Source: Calditerricola satsumensis (GTDB lineage Bacteria > Bacillota > Bacilli > Calditerricolales > Calditerricolaceae). Taken from it: a DNA stretch of 46,652 nucleotides. The translations under genes were made by a program, and so were the position numbers. The notes below the pieces were generated by a model, which saw nothing but the letters and a program-made list of their open reading frames with translations, ran no database searches and was not told the origin of the DNA. The stretch covers positions 1-46,652 of the forward strand of contig NZ_BMOF01000013.1 of assembly GCF_014646935.1 (NCBI RefSeq), read 5' to 3'. Of this stretch, positions 7,011-15,372 are shown one piece after another (within the stretch, counting starts at the first letter, position 1; the number at the start of each line of letters is the position of its first letter).

Positions 7011-8309
7011 ATGAAACGCGTGCGCCTTGGGTTACGGTTTGCGTTGGTTGTTCTTCTTCTCATCTCGCTGCTTGCGGGGTGTGGGGGACCCGGAAGCCAA
7101 CCGACGGGACAGCCGAACGAGGGACAGGCATCGGGCAAACCGGTGAAAATCACCTTCTGGAATACGATGCGGGACTATGAGGCGGCTGTTGTGCAGGAAT
7201 TGATCAACGAGTTTGAGAAGCAGAACCCCGACATCGATGTGGAAATGGTGACGGTTCCCTTTGGCGAGGCGCAAAACAAGTTTAAGGTGGCCGCCCAGGC
7301 GGGCAATGCGCCGGATGTGTTGCGGGCGGAAGTGGCCTGGATTGCGGAATTTGCGGCCCTCGGGTTCCTGGAGCCGTTGGATGAAAAGTTTACCGACCAA
7401 GAGGATTTCTTGCCTTCCGCCTTGGCCTATGGGAAATGGAACGGGAAAACCTACGCCGTTCCGCAAGTCACGGACGCCTTGGCATTGCTGTACAACAAGA
7501 AGCTTCTGGCACAAGCGGGGTTCCATCGCGCGCCCGAAACCTGGGATGAATTCGTACAAGTGGCGAAAAAGCTGACCGATCCGAGCAAGGACCAGTGGGG
7601 CTTTTACATGCGGCAGAGCGAGGCGTACTTCACGCTGCCGTTCATCTGGTCCTTCGGCGGCGGCTTGATTGATGTGGAGACGATGAAACCGCTCATCAAC
7701 ACGGAAGGCGCGATTAAGGGCCTTGAATTTGTCAAAAAGCTGCGCGACGAGTACAAGGTGTTCAAGGACGATCGCGATTTCCCGAACGATTACAACACGG
7801 CGATGCAATACTTCAAGTCGGGCAAGGCGGCGATGATTCTCAACGGCCCGTGGGCGACGGCCGATATCCTGACCGGGGAGGCGTTTAAGGACAACCCCGA
7901 CAATCTGGGCATCGCGCCGATTCCCCAGGGTCCCGAGGGCCATACCGGCTCTCCGGTCGGCGGCCATTCCTACGTGATCTACAGCAAGAGCCCGCACAAG
8001 GAAGAAGCCTGGAAGCTGGTGCAGTTCTTGAGTACCAAGGAAGCGCAGGCGAAGTTGGTCTTGGAGCTCGGCCTTTTGCCGACGCGGAAGTCGGTCTACG
8101 AGATGCCTGAAGTGAAAGCCAACCGCATCATTACCGACTTCAAGGCGGTCATGGAAAACGCGACGCCTCGTCCTGTGTTTCCGCAAGGCGGCTTGATTTT
8201 CGCGGCGATGGACCAGAACTTCCAAGCGTTCTATACCGGAAAGAAAACGGCGAAAGAGGCGGTTGAGGCCATTGTCAAGGAATGGGAGAAATTGGGAGTT
8301 AAACCGTGA
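7011..8309 (+). CDS. malE: Maltose/maltodextrin-binding lipoprotein
   Basis: 432 residues from ATG at 7011, chosen because AGAAGGAGG lies 7 bases upstream; the ATG at 7005 is too close to it. A lipoprotein signal peptide ends at the lipobox LLAGC with Cys24, then a Gly/Gln-rich linker. The mature protein is a group 1 extracellular solute-binding protein: KITFWNTMRDYEA, LINEFEKQNPDIDVEMVTVP, NAPDVLRAEVAWIAEFA, YAVPQVTDALALLYNKKLL, AMILNGPWA and PVGGHSYVI are family landmarks. It should capture maltodextrins outside the membrane and hand them to MalF/MalG. The neighbouring neopullulanase and GH15 genes support the substrate, though the exact sugar is inferred. Confidence 0.85.
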   Translation: MKRVRLGLRFALVVLLLISLLAGCGGPGSQPTGQPNEGQASGKPVKITFWNTMRDYEAAVVQELINEFEKQNPDIDVEMVTVPFGEAQNKFKVAAQAGNAPDVLRAEVAWIAEFAALGFLEPLDEKFTDQEDFLPSALAYGKWNGKTYAVPQVTDALALLYNKKLLAQAGFHRAPETWDEFVQVAKKLTDPSKDQWGFYMRQSEAYFTLPFIWSFGGGLIDVETMKPLINTEGAIKGLEFVKKLRDEYKVFKDDRDFPNDYNTAMQYFKSGKAAMILNGPWATADILTGEAFKDNPDNLGIAPIPQGPEGHTGSPVGGHSYVIYSKSPHKEEAWKLVQFLSTKEAQAKLVLELGLLPTRKSVYEMPEVKANRIITDFKAVMENATPRPVFPQGGLIFAAMDQNFQAFYTGKKTAKEAVEAIVKEWEKLGVKP

Positions 8310-8328
8310 CGCGACCCGGACGGTGCGG

Positions 8329-8359
8329 ACGGACTGGGGATGCGCCATCCCCAGTCCGT
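8329..8359 (+). promoter_or_regulatory. Perfect 14-bp stem-loop between malE and malF
   Basis: ACGGACTGGGGATG (8329-8342) and CATCCCCAGTCCGT (8346-8359) pair perfectly across a CGC loop. There is no run of T, so it is more likely an mRNA-stabilising or processing element that raises binding-protein output over the permeases than a full terminator. Confidence 0.65.
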
Positions 8360-8424
8360 TCTCCCTTCCCTTTGTTCTCCCAGGGGGCTTGCGGCAACGA
8401 TGGGGTTAGAAGGGGCGAGTGGAC

Positions 8425-9399
8425 ATGAGCACACGACGCGTAACGTTCCCATTCGGTAGACAAGGGCGCAGACGGAAACCATCGAAATGGAAAAACGCAT
8501 GGTTGGCGTATGTGTTCCTTACCCCGGTCGCCCTGGTGATGGCCTTATTGGTGTTCTTCCCCTTGGTTCAAGGGATTGCGTTTAGTTTTACCGACATGAA
8601 CCAATACAACATGGGAAACGCGTTTAGCGAACCGAGTTACCAATTTGTTGGGTTGGAAAACTATCGAAATGTATGGGCAGACCTGGTGGCCGCGGATTCA
8701 ACCCTGCGACCGATTCTGGTTCAAACCGCGATCTGGACGTTCGTGAACGTGTTCTTCCATTTTACGATCGGTCTTGGATTGGCGCTGTTGCTCAATCGCC
8801 CGATCCGTGGTCGGACCGTTTACCGGCTGCTGTTGTTGGTGCCGTGGGCCGTGCCGTCGTTTATCAGCGCGCTGGCCTGGCGCTGGATGTTTAACGGAAG
8901 TTACGGCTTTTTCAATCTCGTCCTCACCGAACTCGGCTTGCCGCCGATCAACTGGCTAGGCGACCCGTTCTGGGCTATGGTGGCCGTGATCATGACCAAT
9001 GTGTGGCTCGGGGTCCCCTTCATGATGGTCACCTTGCTTGGCGGGCTTCAGAGCATTCCGCGTTCGCTGTATGAGGCGGCGGAAATTGACGGGGCCGGCC
9101 GATGGAAGCAGTTTTGGCACATTACGCTGCCCATGTTGAAACCGGTGGCCACGGTTGCCACCCTCCTCGGGATCATCTGGACGTTTAACATGTTCAACGT
9201 GATCTACCTGGTGACCCAAGGCGGGCCGGTGCAGGCGACCGAAATTCTCGTCACCTTCGCCTATCGCGAAGCGTTCCAGAATTGGAATTTTGGCATGGCT
9301 TCGACGTACGGAGTCATCATTCTCAGCATCCTGCTCGTGCTCAGTGCGGTATATTTGCGGGCCATGAAGGCGGAACGAGTGGAAGGGGTAATGGACTGA
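8425..9399 (+). CDS. malF: Maltodextrin ABC transporter permease MalF
   Basis: 324 residues from ATG at 8425, 9 bases after AAGGGG; a GTG at 8419 is the alternative. The basic N-terminus is followed by a first helix (about residues 28-52) and five more. The cytoplasmic coupling motif EAAEIDGAGRWKQFWHITLP is the EAA loop that docks on the ATPase. At 324 residues it lacks the large periplasmic insert of enteric MalF, as is usual in Gram-positives. The stop overlaps the malG start (TGATG). It acts in the membrane with MalG to import maltodextrins. Confidence 0.85.
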   Translation: MSTRRVTFPFGRQGRRRKPSKWKNAWLAYVFLTPVALVMALLVFFPLVQGIAFSFTDMNQYNMGNAFSEPSYQFVGLENYRNVWADLVAADSTLRPILVQTAIWTFVNVFFHFTIGLGLALLLNRPIRGRTVYRLLLLVPWAVPSFISALAWRWMFNGSYGFFNLVLTELGLPPINWLGDPFWAMVAVIMTNVWLGVPFMMVTLLGGLQSIPRSLYEAAEIDGAGRWKQFWHITLPMLKPVATVATLLGIIWTFNMFNVIYLVTQGGPVQATEILVTFAYREAFQNWNFGMASTYGVIILSILLVLSAVYLRAMKAERVEGVMD

Positions 9400-10238
9400 T
9401 GCGGAGGATGTCCCGCGCGGAACGATTGGCGGTACATGCCACCCTCATTGTGGCTTGTGTCATCGCGGTATTCCCGGTGTTGTGGATCGTGTCGACGAGC
9501 TTCAAACCGTATGAAGACGTTTTCGACACGGAGATCCAACTGATTCCCGAGACGGTCACGTGGGAGAATTATGAGCATGTGCTCACGAAAAAGGACGGGA
9601 TGTTCCTGCGCTGGATGGCCAACAGCGCGTGGGTGGCACTCCTGACGACCCTGGTGTGCCTCTTTCTTTCCACTACGGCGGCCTATGCGTTGTCGCGCTA
9701 CAAGTTTTACGGCCGGAATGTGGCGTTCTACGCCTTGTTGGTTACGCAAATGTTTCCGGGAACGCTGCTGTTGATCCCGCTGTACCGCTTGATGAATCAG
9801 CTGGGTCTCTTGGACAACCATCTCGGACTCGTGCTGGCGTACGCGACGGTGGCGGTTCCGTTCTGCGTGATGATGCTCAAGGGGTACTTCGACACCATTC
9901 CGTATGAGCTCGAGGAAGCGGCTTTCGTGGACGGGTTAGGGCCGATCGGTTCGTTTTGGCGGATCGTTCTCCCCTTGTCGTTGCCGGGCCTGGCGGTGAC
10001 AGGCTTTTTCACGTTTATCACGGCGTGGAACGAGTTCCTCATTGCCTTGACGTTCTTGAGTGCGGAGGAGAAATACACCCTTCCCATCGGCTTGCAGCAG
10101 TTTGTGAACCAATATGTGTCCGATTACCACTATATGGCTGCTGGAGCGGTCATCGTCACGCTGCCCGCCCTGGTGGTCTTTTTCCTGGCGCAAAAGTGGC
10201 TGGTATCGGGGTTGACAGTGGGAGGCGTAAAGGGATAA
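9399..10238 (+). CDS. malG: Maltodextrin ABC transporter permease MalG
   Basis: 279 residues from ATG at 9399, overlapping the malF stop by one base; GGAAGGGG lies 10 bases upstream. The product has six membrane helices and the EAA loop EEAAFVDGLGPIGSFWRIVL, and ends SGLTVGGVKG as MalG proteins do. The motif LKGYFDTIP is almost the same, in DNA as well as protein, as in the malG remnant 600 bases downstream. No ATPase gene follows; an MsmX/UgpC-type ATPase, such as the one at 21816-23075, may energise this importer. Confidence 0.85.
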   Translation: MRRMSRAERLAVHATLIVACVIAVFPVLWIVSTSFKPYEDVFDTEIQLIPETVTWENYEHVLTKKDGMFLRWMANSAWVALLTTLVCLFLSTTAAYALSRYKFYGRNVAFYALLVTQMFPGTLLLIPLYRLMNQLGLLDNHLGLVLAYATVAVPFCVMMLKGYFDTIPYELEEAAFVDGLGPIGSFWRIVLPLSLPGLAVTGFFTFITAWNEFLIALTFLSAEEKYTLPIGLQQFVNQYVSDYHYMAAGAVIVTLPALVVFFLAQKWLVSGLTVGGVKG

Positions 10239-10262
10239 ACCGTTTTCAAAAAGAAAAAGAAG

Positions 10263-10309
10263 GAGAGAGATGCCCTGTTCGAAACGCAGCGCAGCATTTC
10301 TCTCTTTTT
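10263..10309 (+). terminator. Terminator after malEFG
   Basis: GAGAGAGATGC (10263-10273) pairs with GCATTTCTCTC (10294-10304) with one G-U pair, followed by TTTTT. It closes the malEFG unit and separates it from the malG remnant and neopullulanase. Confidence 0.7.
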
Positions 10310-10408
10310 CCCGCATGTATTTAAAATTTTTCGCATAATCACCCTTTCTTTATTCTAAAAACTTAAACAATCATAAAACATGGAATAGAACCATGCCGCC
10401 ATCTGAAC

Positions 10409-10864
10409 GTGGAGCGGGAGGAGGCGGGATGCGTTTTCGGAAATGGAGCGGGCCATGCTTCAACGGGTAACGGCGTGACCCTGTTCAACACGTGGCTGGT
10501 CAAGGGGTATTTCGACACCATCCCGCGCAGCCTCGATGAGGCGGCGCGCATCGACGGGGCCAGCCATACCCAGGTCTTCTTCAAGATCCTACTTCCGCTG
10601 GCCAAGCCCATCCTGGCCGTGGTGGCCCTGTTCAACTTCATGGGCCCGATGACCGACTTTTTGCTTCCGCAAATCGTGCTCACGAGTCCCGAAAACAAAA
10701 CCTTAGCTGTGGGGTTGTTTGGGATGATCAACCAGCAGTTCGGCAAGAACTTCACCACCTTTGCCGCCGGCGCCGTGCTGATCGCCGTGCCCATTGCGGC
10801 GGTTTATCTGGCGCTTCAGCGCTACTTTATCTCCGGGCTGACGGCGGGCGGCACGAAAGGTTAG
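10409..10864 (+). pseudogene. C-terminal fragment of a second malG
   Basis: From about 10475 onward the frame encodes the last 130 or so residues of a MalG-type permease: NTWLVKGYFDTIPRSLDEAA, the rest of the EAA loop (RIDGASHTQVFFKILLPLAK) and the terminal SGLTAGGTKG. The first half of the gene, including the N-terminal helices and any ribosome site, is absent; residues coded before 10475 look unrelated. It therefore cannot form a permease. It sits directly upstream of the neopullulanase gene, so it is probably the residue of an older maltodextrin operon whose transporter was replaced by the intact malEFG. Confidence 0.8.
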
Positions 10865-10963
10865 TGTCGAGGGACGCCGGAGAACGAAGCTGCAAACCCT
10901 TGCGGCGGGTGGGCACAGGCATAAGGGCGGACCCAATCCGACGAGAAACGAGGTGACCCGAAC

Positions 10964-12721
10964 GTGAACCGTGCGGCGATCGAGCACCGGCCAGATCCGG
11001 CCTTTGCCTTTCCCGTTGCGCCCGACCGGCTGCGCGTGCGCCTGCGGGCGGCGCGCGGCGACCTCGTCTCGTGCCACGTGGTCTACGGCGACCGCTATGA
11101 CCCCGAGGGACCGGAAGAGGTCGTGGCCATGGAAAAGGTGGCCACTGGCGCGCGCCACGATTACTATGAGGCGCATCTCCACGTCCCGAGGCGGCGCGTG
11201 CGTTACGCCTTTTACCTGCACGACGGACGCGAAGGGCTTTGGTACGGGGAACGGGGCCTTGCGGCGGACCGGGCGCAGGCGGGCGCCTTTCACTGCCCGT
11301 ACATCTGCCCGGGGGATGCGTTTACGGTGCCCGACTGGGCTGCCGACGCGGTGGTGTACCAGATCTTCCCCGACCGCTTCGCGAACGGCGACCCGAGCAA
11401 CGACCCGGCGGGCGTTGAGGCGTGGACGGCCGATGCGCGCCCGACGGCGACGAGCGTCTACGGCGGCGACCTGGAGGGCATCCGGCAGAAGCTGCCCTAC
11501 CTGGCCGAACTGGGGGTCAACACGCTGTACCTGACGCCCATCTTTGCCTCCCCGTCCAACCACAAGTACGACACCACCGACTACTTTCGCATCGATCCCC
11601 ACTTCGGCGACCTGGATACGCTTCGCGCCCTTGTGCGCGACGCCCACGCCCGCGGCATGCGCGTGATCTTAGACGCCGTGTTCAACCACTGCGGGTATGG
11701 GTTTTTCGCCTTTCAGGATGTGGTGAAGCACGGCCAGGCGTCCCCCTATGCGGATTGGTTTCGCATCTACGAATTCCCGGTGCGCACCCGGCCCCAGCCC
11801 ACCTACGAAACCTTTGCCCGCGGCGTGTGGACGATGCCCAAGCTCATGACCCACCACCCTGCGGTGCGCGACTACCTGCTTCAGGTGGCCGCCTACTGGA
11901 CGCGGGAGGCGGACATCGACGGCTGGCGCCTGGACGTAGCCAACGAGGTGGACCATGCCTTTTGGCGTGCCTTTCGTCAGGTGGTGAAGGGCATCAAGCC
12001 AGATGCCCTGATCATCGGCGAAATCTGGCACGACGCGGCGCCGTGGCTTTCCGGCGACCAGTTTGACGGGGTGATGCATTACCCCTTCCGCGACGCCGTG
12101 GTGTCCTTCTTCGCCACGCGCCAGATCGATGCGGCCGCCTTTGACGCCCAGCTGGCCGACTGGCGCATGCGGTATCCGGAGCCGGCGCTGCTCGCGTCGT
12201 GGAACCTCCTTGGATCCCACGACACCGAGCGCTTCCTCACGCTGTGCGGCGGCCGCGTGGAGCGGATGCGCCTGGCGGTGCTCTTTCAGCTCACGTACCT
12301 CGGCGCACCGATGATTTATTACGGAGACGAGGTGGGGATGGAAGGCGGTCCGGACCCCGACTGCCGCCGGCCGATGGTCTGGGACGAAGCGCGCCAGAAC
12401 CGGGAGCTGCTCGGGTGGTACCGCCAGCTGATTCGCCTCCGCCGCAACTGCGTGGCGCTGCGCCGCGGTGCGGTACGCACGTGGTGGGTGGATCCGCTCG
12501 TGGGCGGGTACGGGTTTCTGCGCCTCGCCGACGAGGAGGTGGTGGGCGTCGCGCTCAACAACGGGCCGCGTCCGGTTGCGGTCACGCTGGATGCCGGTGC
12601 CTTTGGTGACGCGCCGCGGCTCGTTGATGCGTTGAGCGGGGAGGTGTTTGCCGTTGCGGCGGGCCGTGTGACGGTTGCGTTGCCGCCGTGGCAGGGACGG
12701 GTGTTGGTGCGGTCGGCGTGA
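10964..12721 (+). CDS. Neopullulanase / cyclomaltodextrinase (GH13_20, TVAII type)
   Basis: 585 residues from GTG at 10964 with GAGGTGA upstream. An N-terminal carbohydrate-binding domain (CBM34-like, about 1-125) precedes the TIM barrel: VVYQIFPDRFANGDPSND, GGDLEGIRQKLPYL, YDTTDYFRIDPHFG, VFNHCG, then GWRLDVANEV with the nucleophile Asp324, IIGEIW with acid/base Glu353, and GSHDTE with Asp420. This spacing and length are within one residue of Thermoactinomyces vulgaris TVAII as I recall it. There is no signal peptide, so it hydrolyses imported cyclodextrins, pullulan fragments or maltodextrins in the cytoplasm. It follows the malG remnant. Confidence 0.9.
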   Translation: MNRAAIEHRPDPAFAFPVAPDRLRVRLRAARGDLVSCHVVYGDRYDPEGPEEVVAMEKVATGARHDYYEAHLHVPRRRVRYAFYLHDGREGLWYGERGLAADRAQAGAFHCPYICPGDAFTVPDWAADAVVYQIFPDRFANGDPSNDPAGVEAWTADARPTATSVYGGDLEGIRQKLPYLAELGVNTLYLTPIFASPSNHKYDTTDYFRIDPHFGDLDTLRALVRDAHARGMRVILDAVFNHCGYGFFAFQDVVKHGQASPYADWFRIYEFPVRTRPQPTYETFARGVWTMPKLMTHHPAVRDYLLQVAAYWTREADIDGWRLDVANEVDHAFWRAFRQVVKGIKPDALIIGEIWHDAAPWLSGDQFDGVMHYPFRDAVVSFFATRQIDAAAFDAQLADWRMRYPEPALLASWNLLGSHDTERFLTLCGGRVERMRLAVLFQLTYLGAPMIYYGDEVGMEGGPDPDCRRPMVWDEARQNRELLGWYRQLIRLRRNCVALRRGAVRTWWVDPLVGGYGFLRLADEEVVGVALNNGPRPVAVTLDAGAFGDAPRLVDALSGEVFAVAAGRVTVALPPWQGRVLVRSA

Positions 12722-12795
12722 TGCGCCGTGCCTGGTTGGCAATTTCCAAAATGAATGTGCGCAAGCCCCAATCGGATCGCCTGGAGGAGATGGGA

Positions 12796-12824
12796 TTGGC
12801 GCTGCCTGTTGCTCGTGGTACAGT
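12796..12824 (+). promoter_or_regulatory. Promoter of the HAD gene
   Basis: TTGGCG (12796-12801), 17 bases, TACAGT (12819-12824). The element lies 34 bases before the GTG start at 12858. Confidence 0.5.
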
Positions 12825-12857
12825 GATAGAAAAACGTCATCAGGAGTGAGGGAAACC

Positions 12858-13984
12858 GTGTACCGCACCATTTTGTTTGACGTCGACGGCGTGTTGTTGA
12901 GCGAGGAACGGTATTTTGACGCTTCAGCCCTGTGCGTGTGGGAGCTATTGGGGAGCCCCCAGTATCTGGGGCTCGACCTCGGTTTTACGCCGGCGCCGGA
13001 CGAGCCCACCATCCGCCGCGTGCGGCGCGCGGTGTTTGCCGACGACCGCGTCCTGTCCTTCATCAAGAGCCGGGGCCTCAACTCCAACTGGGACATGGTC
13101 TTCCTGACCTTCTCCTTTCAGCTGCTCCTGCTCCTCGAGCAGCTGGCCCGGGAGGATCGCGCCTTTGTGCGCGACGTGCTCAGCGGCCCGATTGACCGCG
13201 ACGTGCTGCGGGAAATCGGCGCGCGTGCCCGGGGCCTCGGCTTTACGCCCCAGTATGCCGCCTTTGTCGACGCGTTTGCGCCGTCGCCGGCCGTCAAAGC
13301 GGAGCTGCTCCTTTACCTCAACGCGATCGCCGCCCAGCGCACGGGCGTGGAAACGGCGATCTTTTCGCGCAACAGCGCGCTGTGGGAGCTGTGCCGGGAA
13401 GCGTTCCAGGAGTGGTACCTGGGCGACCGGCTGTATGAGGAGACGACGGGCCGCCCCCCAGCCAGGCCGGAAAGCGCGGCTTTCTGGAGGACGAGATTCC
13501 CCTCGCCCCGCCGGAAGCGCTGCGCGCCCTGCTTCGGTCGTTGCGGGAGCGAGGCATCCGCCTCGGCGTCGGCACAGGCCGCCCGACGACGGAAACGGTG
13601 GTGCCCCTCTCCGCGCTGGGGCTGCTCGAGTTCTTTGACCCCAACGCCGTGGTCACCGCCAGCGATGTGCTGGCCGCCGAGCGGGCGCACCCGGATGCCG
13701 CGCCGCTGGCCAAGCCGCACCCGTATACGTACCTCAAAGCCCTTTTCGGCAAGACGACGCCCGACGACGCCGTGCTCCGCGCCGCGCTGCCCGTCGACGA
13801 GGCCGATTCGGTGCTGATCGTCGGCGATTCCTTGGCCGATCTCCTTGCCGCGCGCCGGATTGGCTGCCGGTTCGCTGCGACGCTGACCGGGCTGGAAGGC
13901 GCCAAGGCGCGGGAAACATTTGCGGAGCACCGGGCCGACCACATCCTGAACGATGTCACGCAGCTCGTGACCGTGCTGTCGTAG
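12858..13984 (+). pseudogene. HAD-superfamily hydrolase, frameshifted
   Basis: From GTG at 12858 the protein starts with motif I (TILFDVDGVLL, Asp8 and Asp10) and continues as a large helical cap. At a run of six C (13454-13459) the reading frame is lost; the matching continuation is in another frame: KRGFLEDEIPLAPPEALRAL, LGVGTGRPTTET (motif II region), LAKPHPYTYLKALF (motif III Lys) and VLIVGDSLADLLAARRIG (motif IV). Adding one C restores a single frame of about 375 residues. The gene is thus either a recent frameshift pseudogene or carries a homopolymer sequencing error. The family covers phosphatases of the phosphoglycolate or nucleotidase type; the substrate is unknown. Confidence 0.8.
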
Positions 13985-14047
13985 CGGCCGGATCGGGGCG
14001 GCGGGGTGACCGGCGCCGTCGTAATGTGCCAGGGAGCAACCCGCCCG

Positions 14048-14425
14048 TCAACGAAAAACGGTGAGGCGGCTGTAGCGGGCAAGCTGCTCCAGGAGCACGC
14101 GCGACAGGGGAACGACCAGGTCGGCGCGCGTCCAGTCGCGTTTTCCGCTCCGCGTGTACACCGTCAAGCCGGCGACGGTGATGCGGTAGGGGCTTCCCGC
14201 AAAGGGGATGGCCGCGGGGAGCGGCAGCGGCGCCGGCGACGTGAGCGGCACGTCGGGCGTATAAGGAACGAGGCTGACGATGTTCGCAAGGGGAATGCGG
14301 AAGGAGACGTGCGGACGCTGGATGACGAGTTCTTCCGTGGTCACCGTGGTGCGCACGTCGCGGAGCACGTGACAGAACTTCACTTCCCCGGCGATGTCGC
14401 GAACGCGGACAAAGGGCGAACGCAC
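14048..14425 (-). CDS. Hypothetical protein, PH-like beta-rich
   Basis: 125 residues if started at GTG 14425; GAAAGGATGGG lies upstream. I do not recognise the family. The sequence is soluble and beta-rich, with VTTEELVIQRPHVSFRIPLA followed by IVSLVPYT, a Pro-rich loop (TSPAPLPLPAAIPFAG) and a second strand pair, then a C-terminal helix; this pattern resembles bacterial PH-type domains. It is convergent with the HAD gene and divergent from ytpR. The far longer frame upstream on this strand is a shadow. Confidence 0.5.
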   Translation of the reverse strand: MRSPFVRVRDIAGEVKFCHVLRDVRTTVTTEELVIQRPHVSFRIPLANIVSLVPYTPDVPLTSPAPLPLPAAIPFAGSPYRITVAGLTVYTRSGKRDWTRADLVVPLSRVLLEQLARYSRLTVFR

Positions 14426-14531
14426 GGCGATCCCATCCTTTCGCGCAAACGGTTTCCCTTCATTGTAGCACATCCGGTCGCGCCATGCGGGAGAGGAGGA
14501 TTGGGAAGGCGGGGAGCGCCTTCCGCTTCGT

Positions 14532-14561
14532 TTGGCGCGTCCTGCGGCTCCGTGGTATGAT
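14532..14561 (+). promoter_or_regulatory. Promoter of ytpR
   Basis: TTGGCG (14532-14537), 18 bases, TATGAT (14556-14561), about 40 bases upstream of the ytpR start. Confidence 0.55.
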
Positions 14562-14599
14562 GGGGGGCGGAAACGCGAGCGACAAGGAGTGGGGTGGAG

Positions 14600-15235
14600 A
14601 TGTATTTTGTCTACAATCCGCAGGGACTGGGTGACGTGGTTTTGGCTGCCGTCGACCACGTGCCGGAGGCGGAGCGCGTCGTCGAGCGCGCGGGCGATGC
14701 CGTGCTCATCCGCCGCCGAGAGGATGGGGCGCTGGCGGGCATCAACCTGTTCCGCTATTCCCAATACGGCACCTGGCCGATTGTGGGCGTGGCCCTGGCC
14801 AACCAAGAGCGGGTCGACCGGTTCAACGAGGCGCTGGCGCGGGCGGGCGTCGAGGAACGGCTGGTCTTTGTTCCGCGCATCGTCGTCGGCCGCGTGGTGG
14901 AGAAGGCGCCCCATCCGCAGGCGGACAAGCTGAGCGTGTGCCGGGTGGATGTGGGAGACGGTCGCGTGCGGCAAATTGTGTGTGGCGCGCCGAACGTGGC
15001 CGCGGGACAGACCGTGGTGGTGGCCCTGCCCGGCGCCGTGCTGCCCAACGGCCTGCGCATCCAGCCCACGCAGCTGCGCGGCGTCGATTCCGAGGGCATG
15101 ATCTGCGCCGCCCGCGAGCTGGGGTTGAAGGGCGCGCCGCAGCAAAAAGGCATTCTCGTGTTGGACGCGTCCGCCTATCCCGTGGGCGCGCCCTTTGCCG
15201 ACCACGATTATGCGCAGGTGCAACGCGGAGCCTGA
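14600..15235 (+). CDS. ytpR: YtpR-family tRNA-binding-domain protein
   Basis: 211 residues from ATG at 14600, 10 bases after AAGGAG; a GTG at 14594 is the alternative. The N-terminal half (about 1-90) is a small alpha/beta domain. The C-terminal half (about 93-200) is an OB-fold of the EMAPII / PheT N-terminal type: [57 protein letters not shown]. This fold binds tRNA or similar RNA. In Bacillus subtilis ytpR lies just upstream of sftA, as here, which supports the identification. The cellular role remains unclear. Confidence 0.85.
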   Translation: MYFVYNPQGLGDVVLAAVDHVPEAERVVERAGDAVLIRRREDGALAGINLFRYSQYGTWPIVGVALANQERVDRFNEALARAGVEERLVFVPRIVVGRVVEKAPHPQADKLSVCRVDVGDGRVRQIVCGAPNVAAGQTVVVALPGAVLPNGLRIQPTQLRGVDSEGMICAARELGLKGAPQQKGILVLDASAYPVGAPFADHDYAQVQRGA

Positions 15236-15372
15236 TCGGTTCCGCGTTTTGTTTCCTTCTCGCCTTCGCGCGATTTTCGAGCGGCGGACAGGAATTTGGC
15301 CCGCCATCGCGAAAACGAGTAGAGGAAACGCAATCGGATGCGTCCCCATCGCACGAAAAGGGAGTTTGCGCC

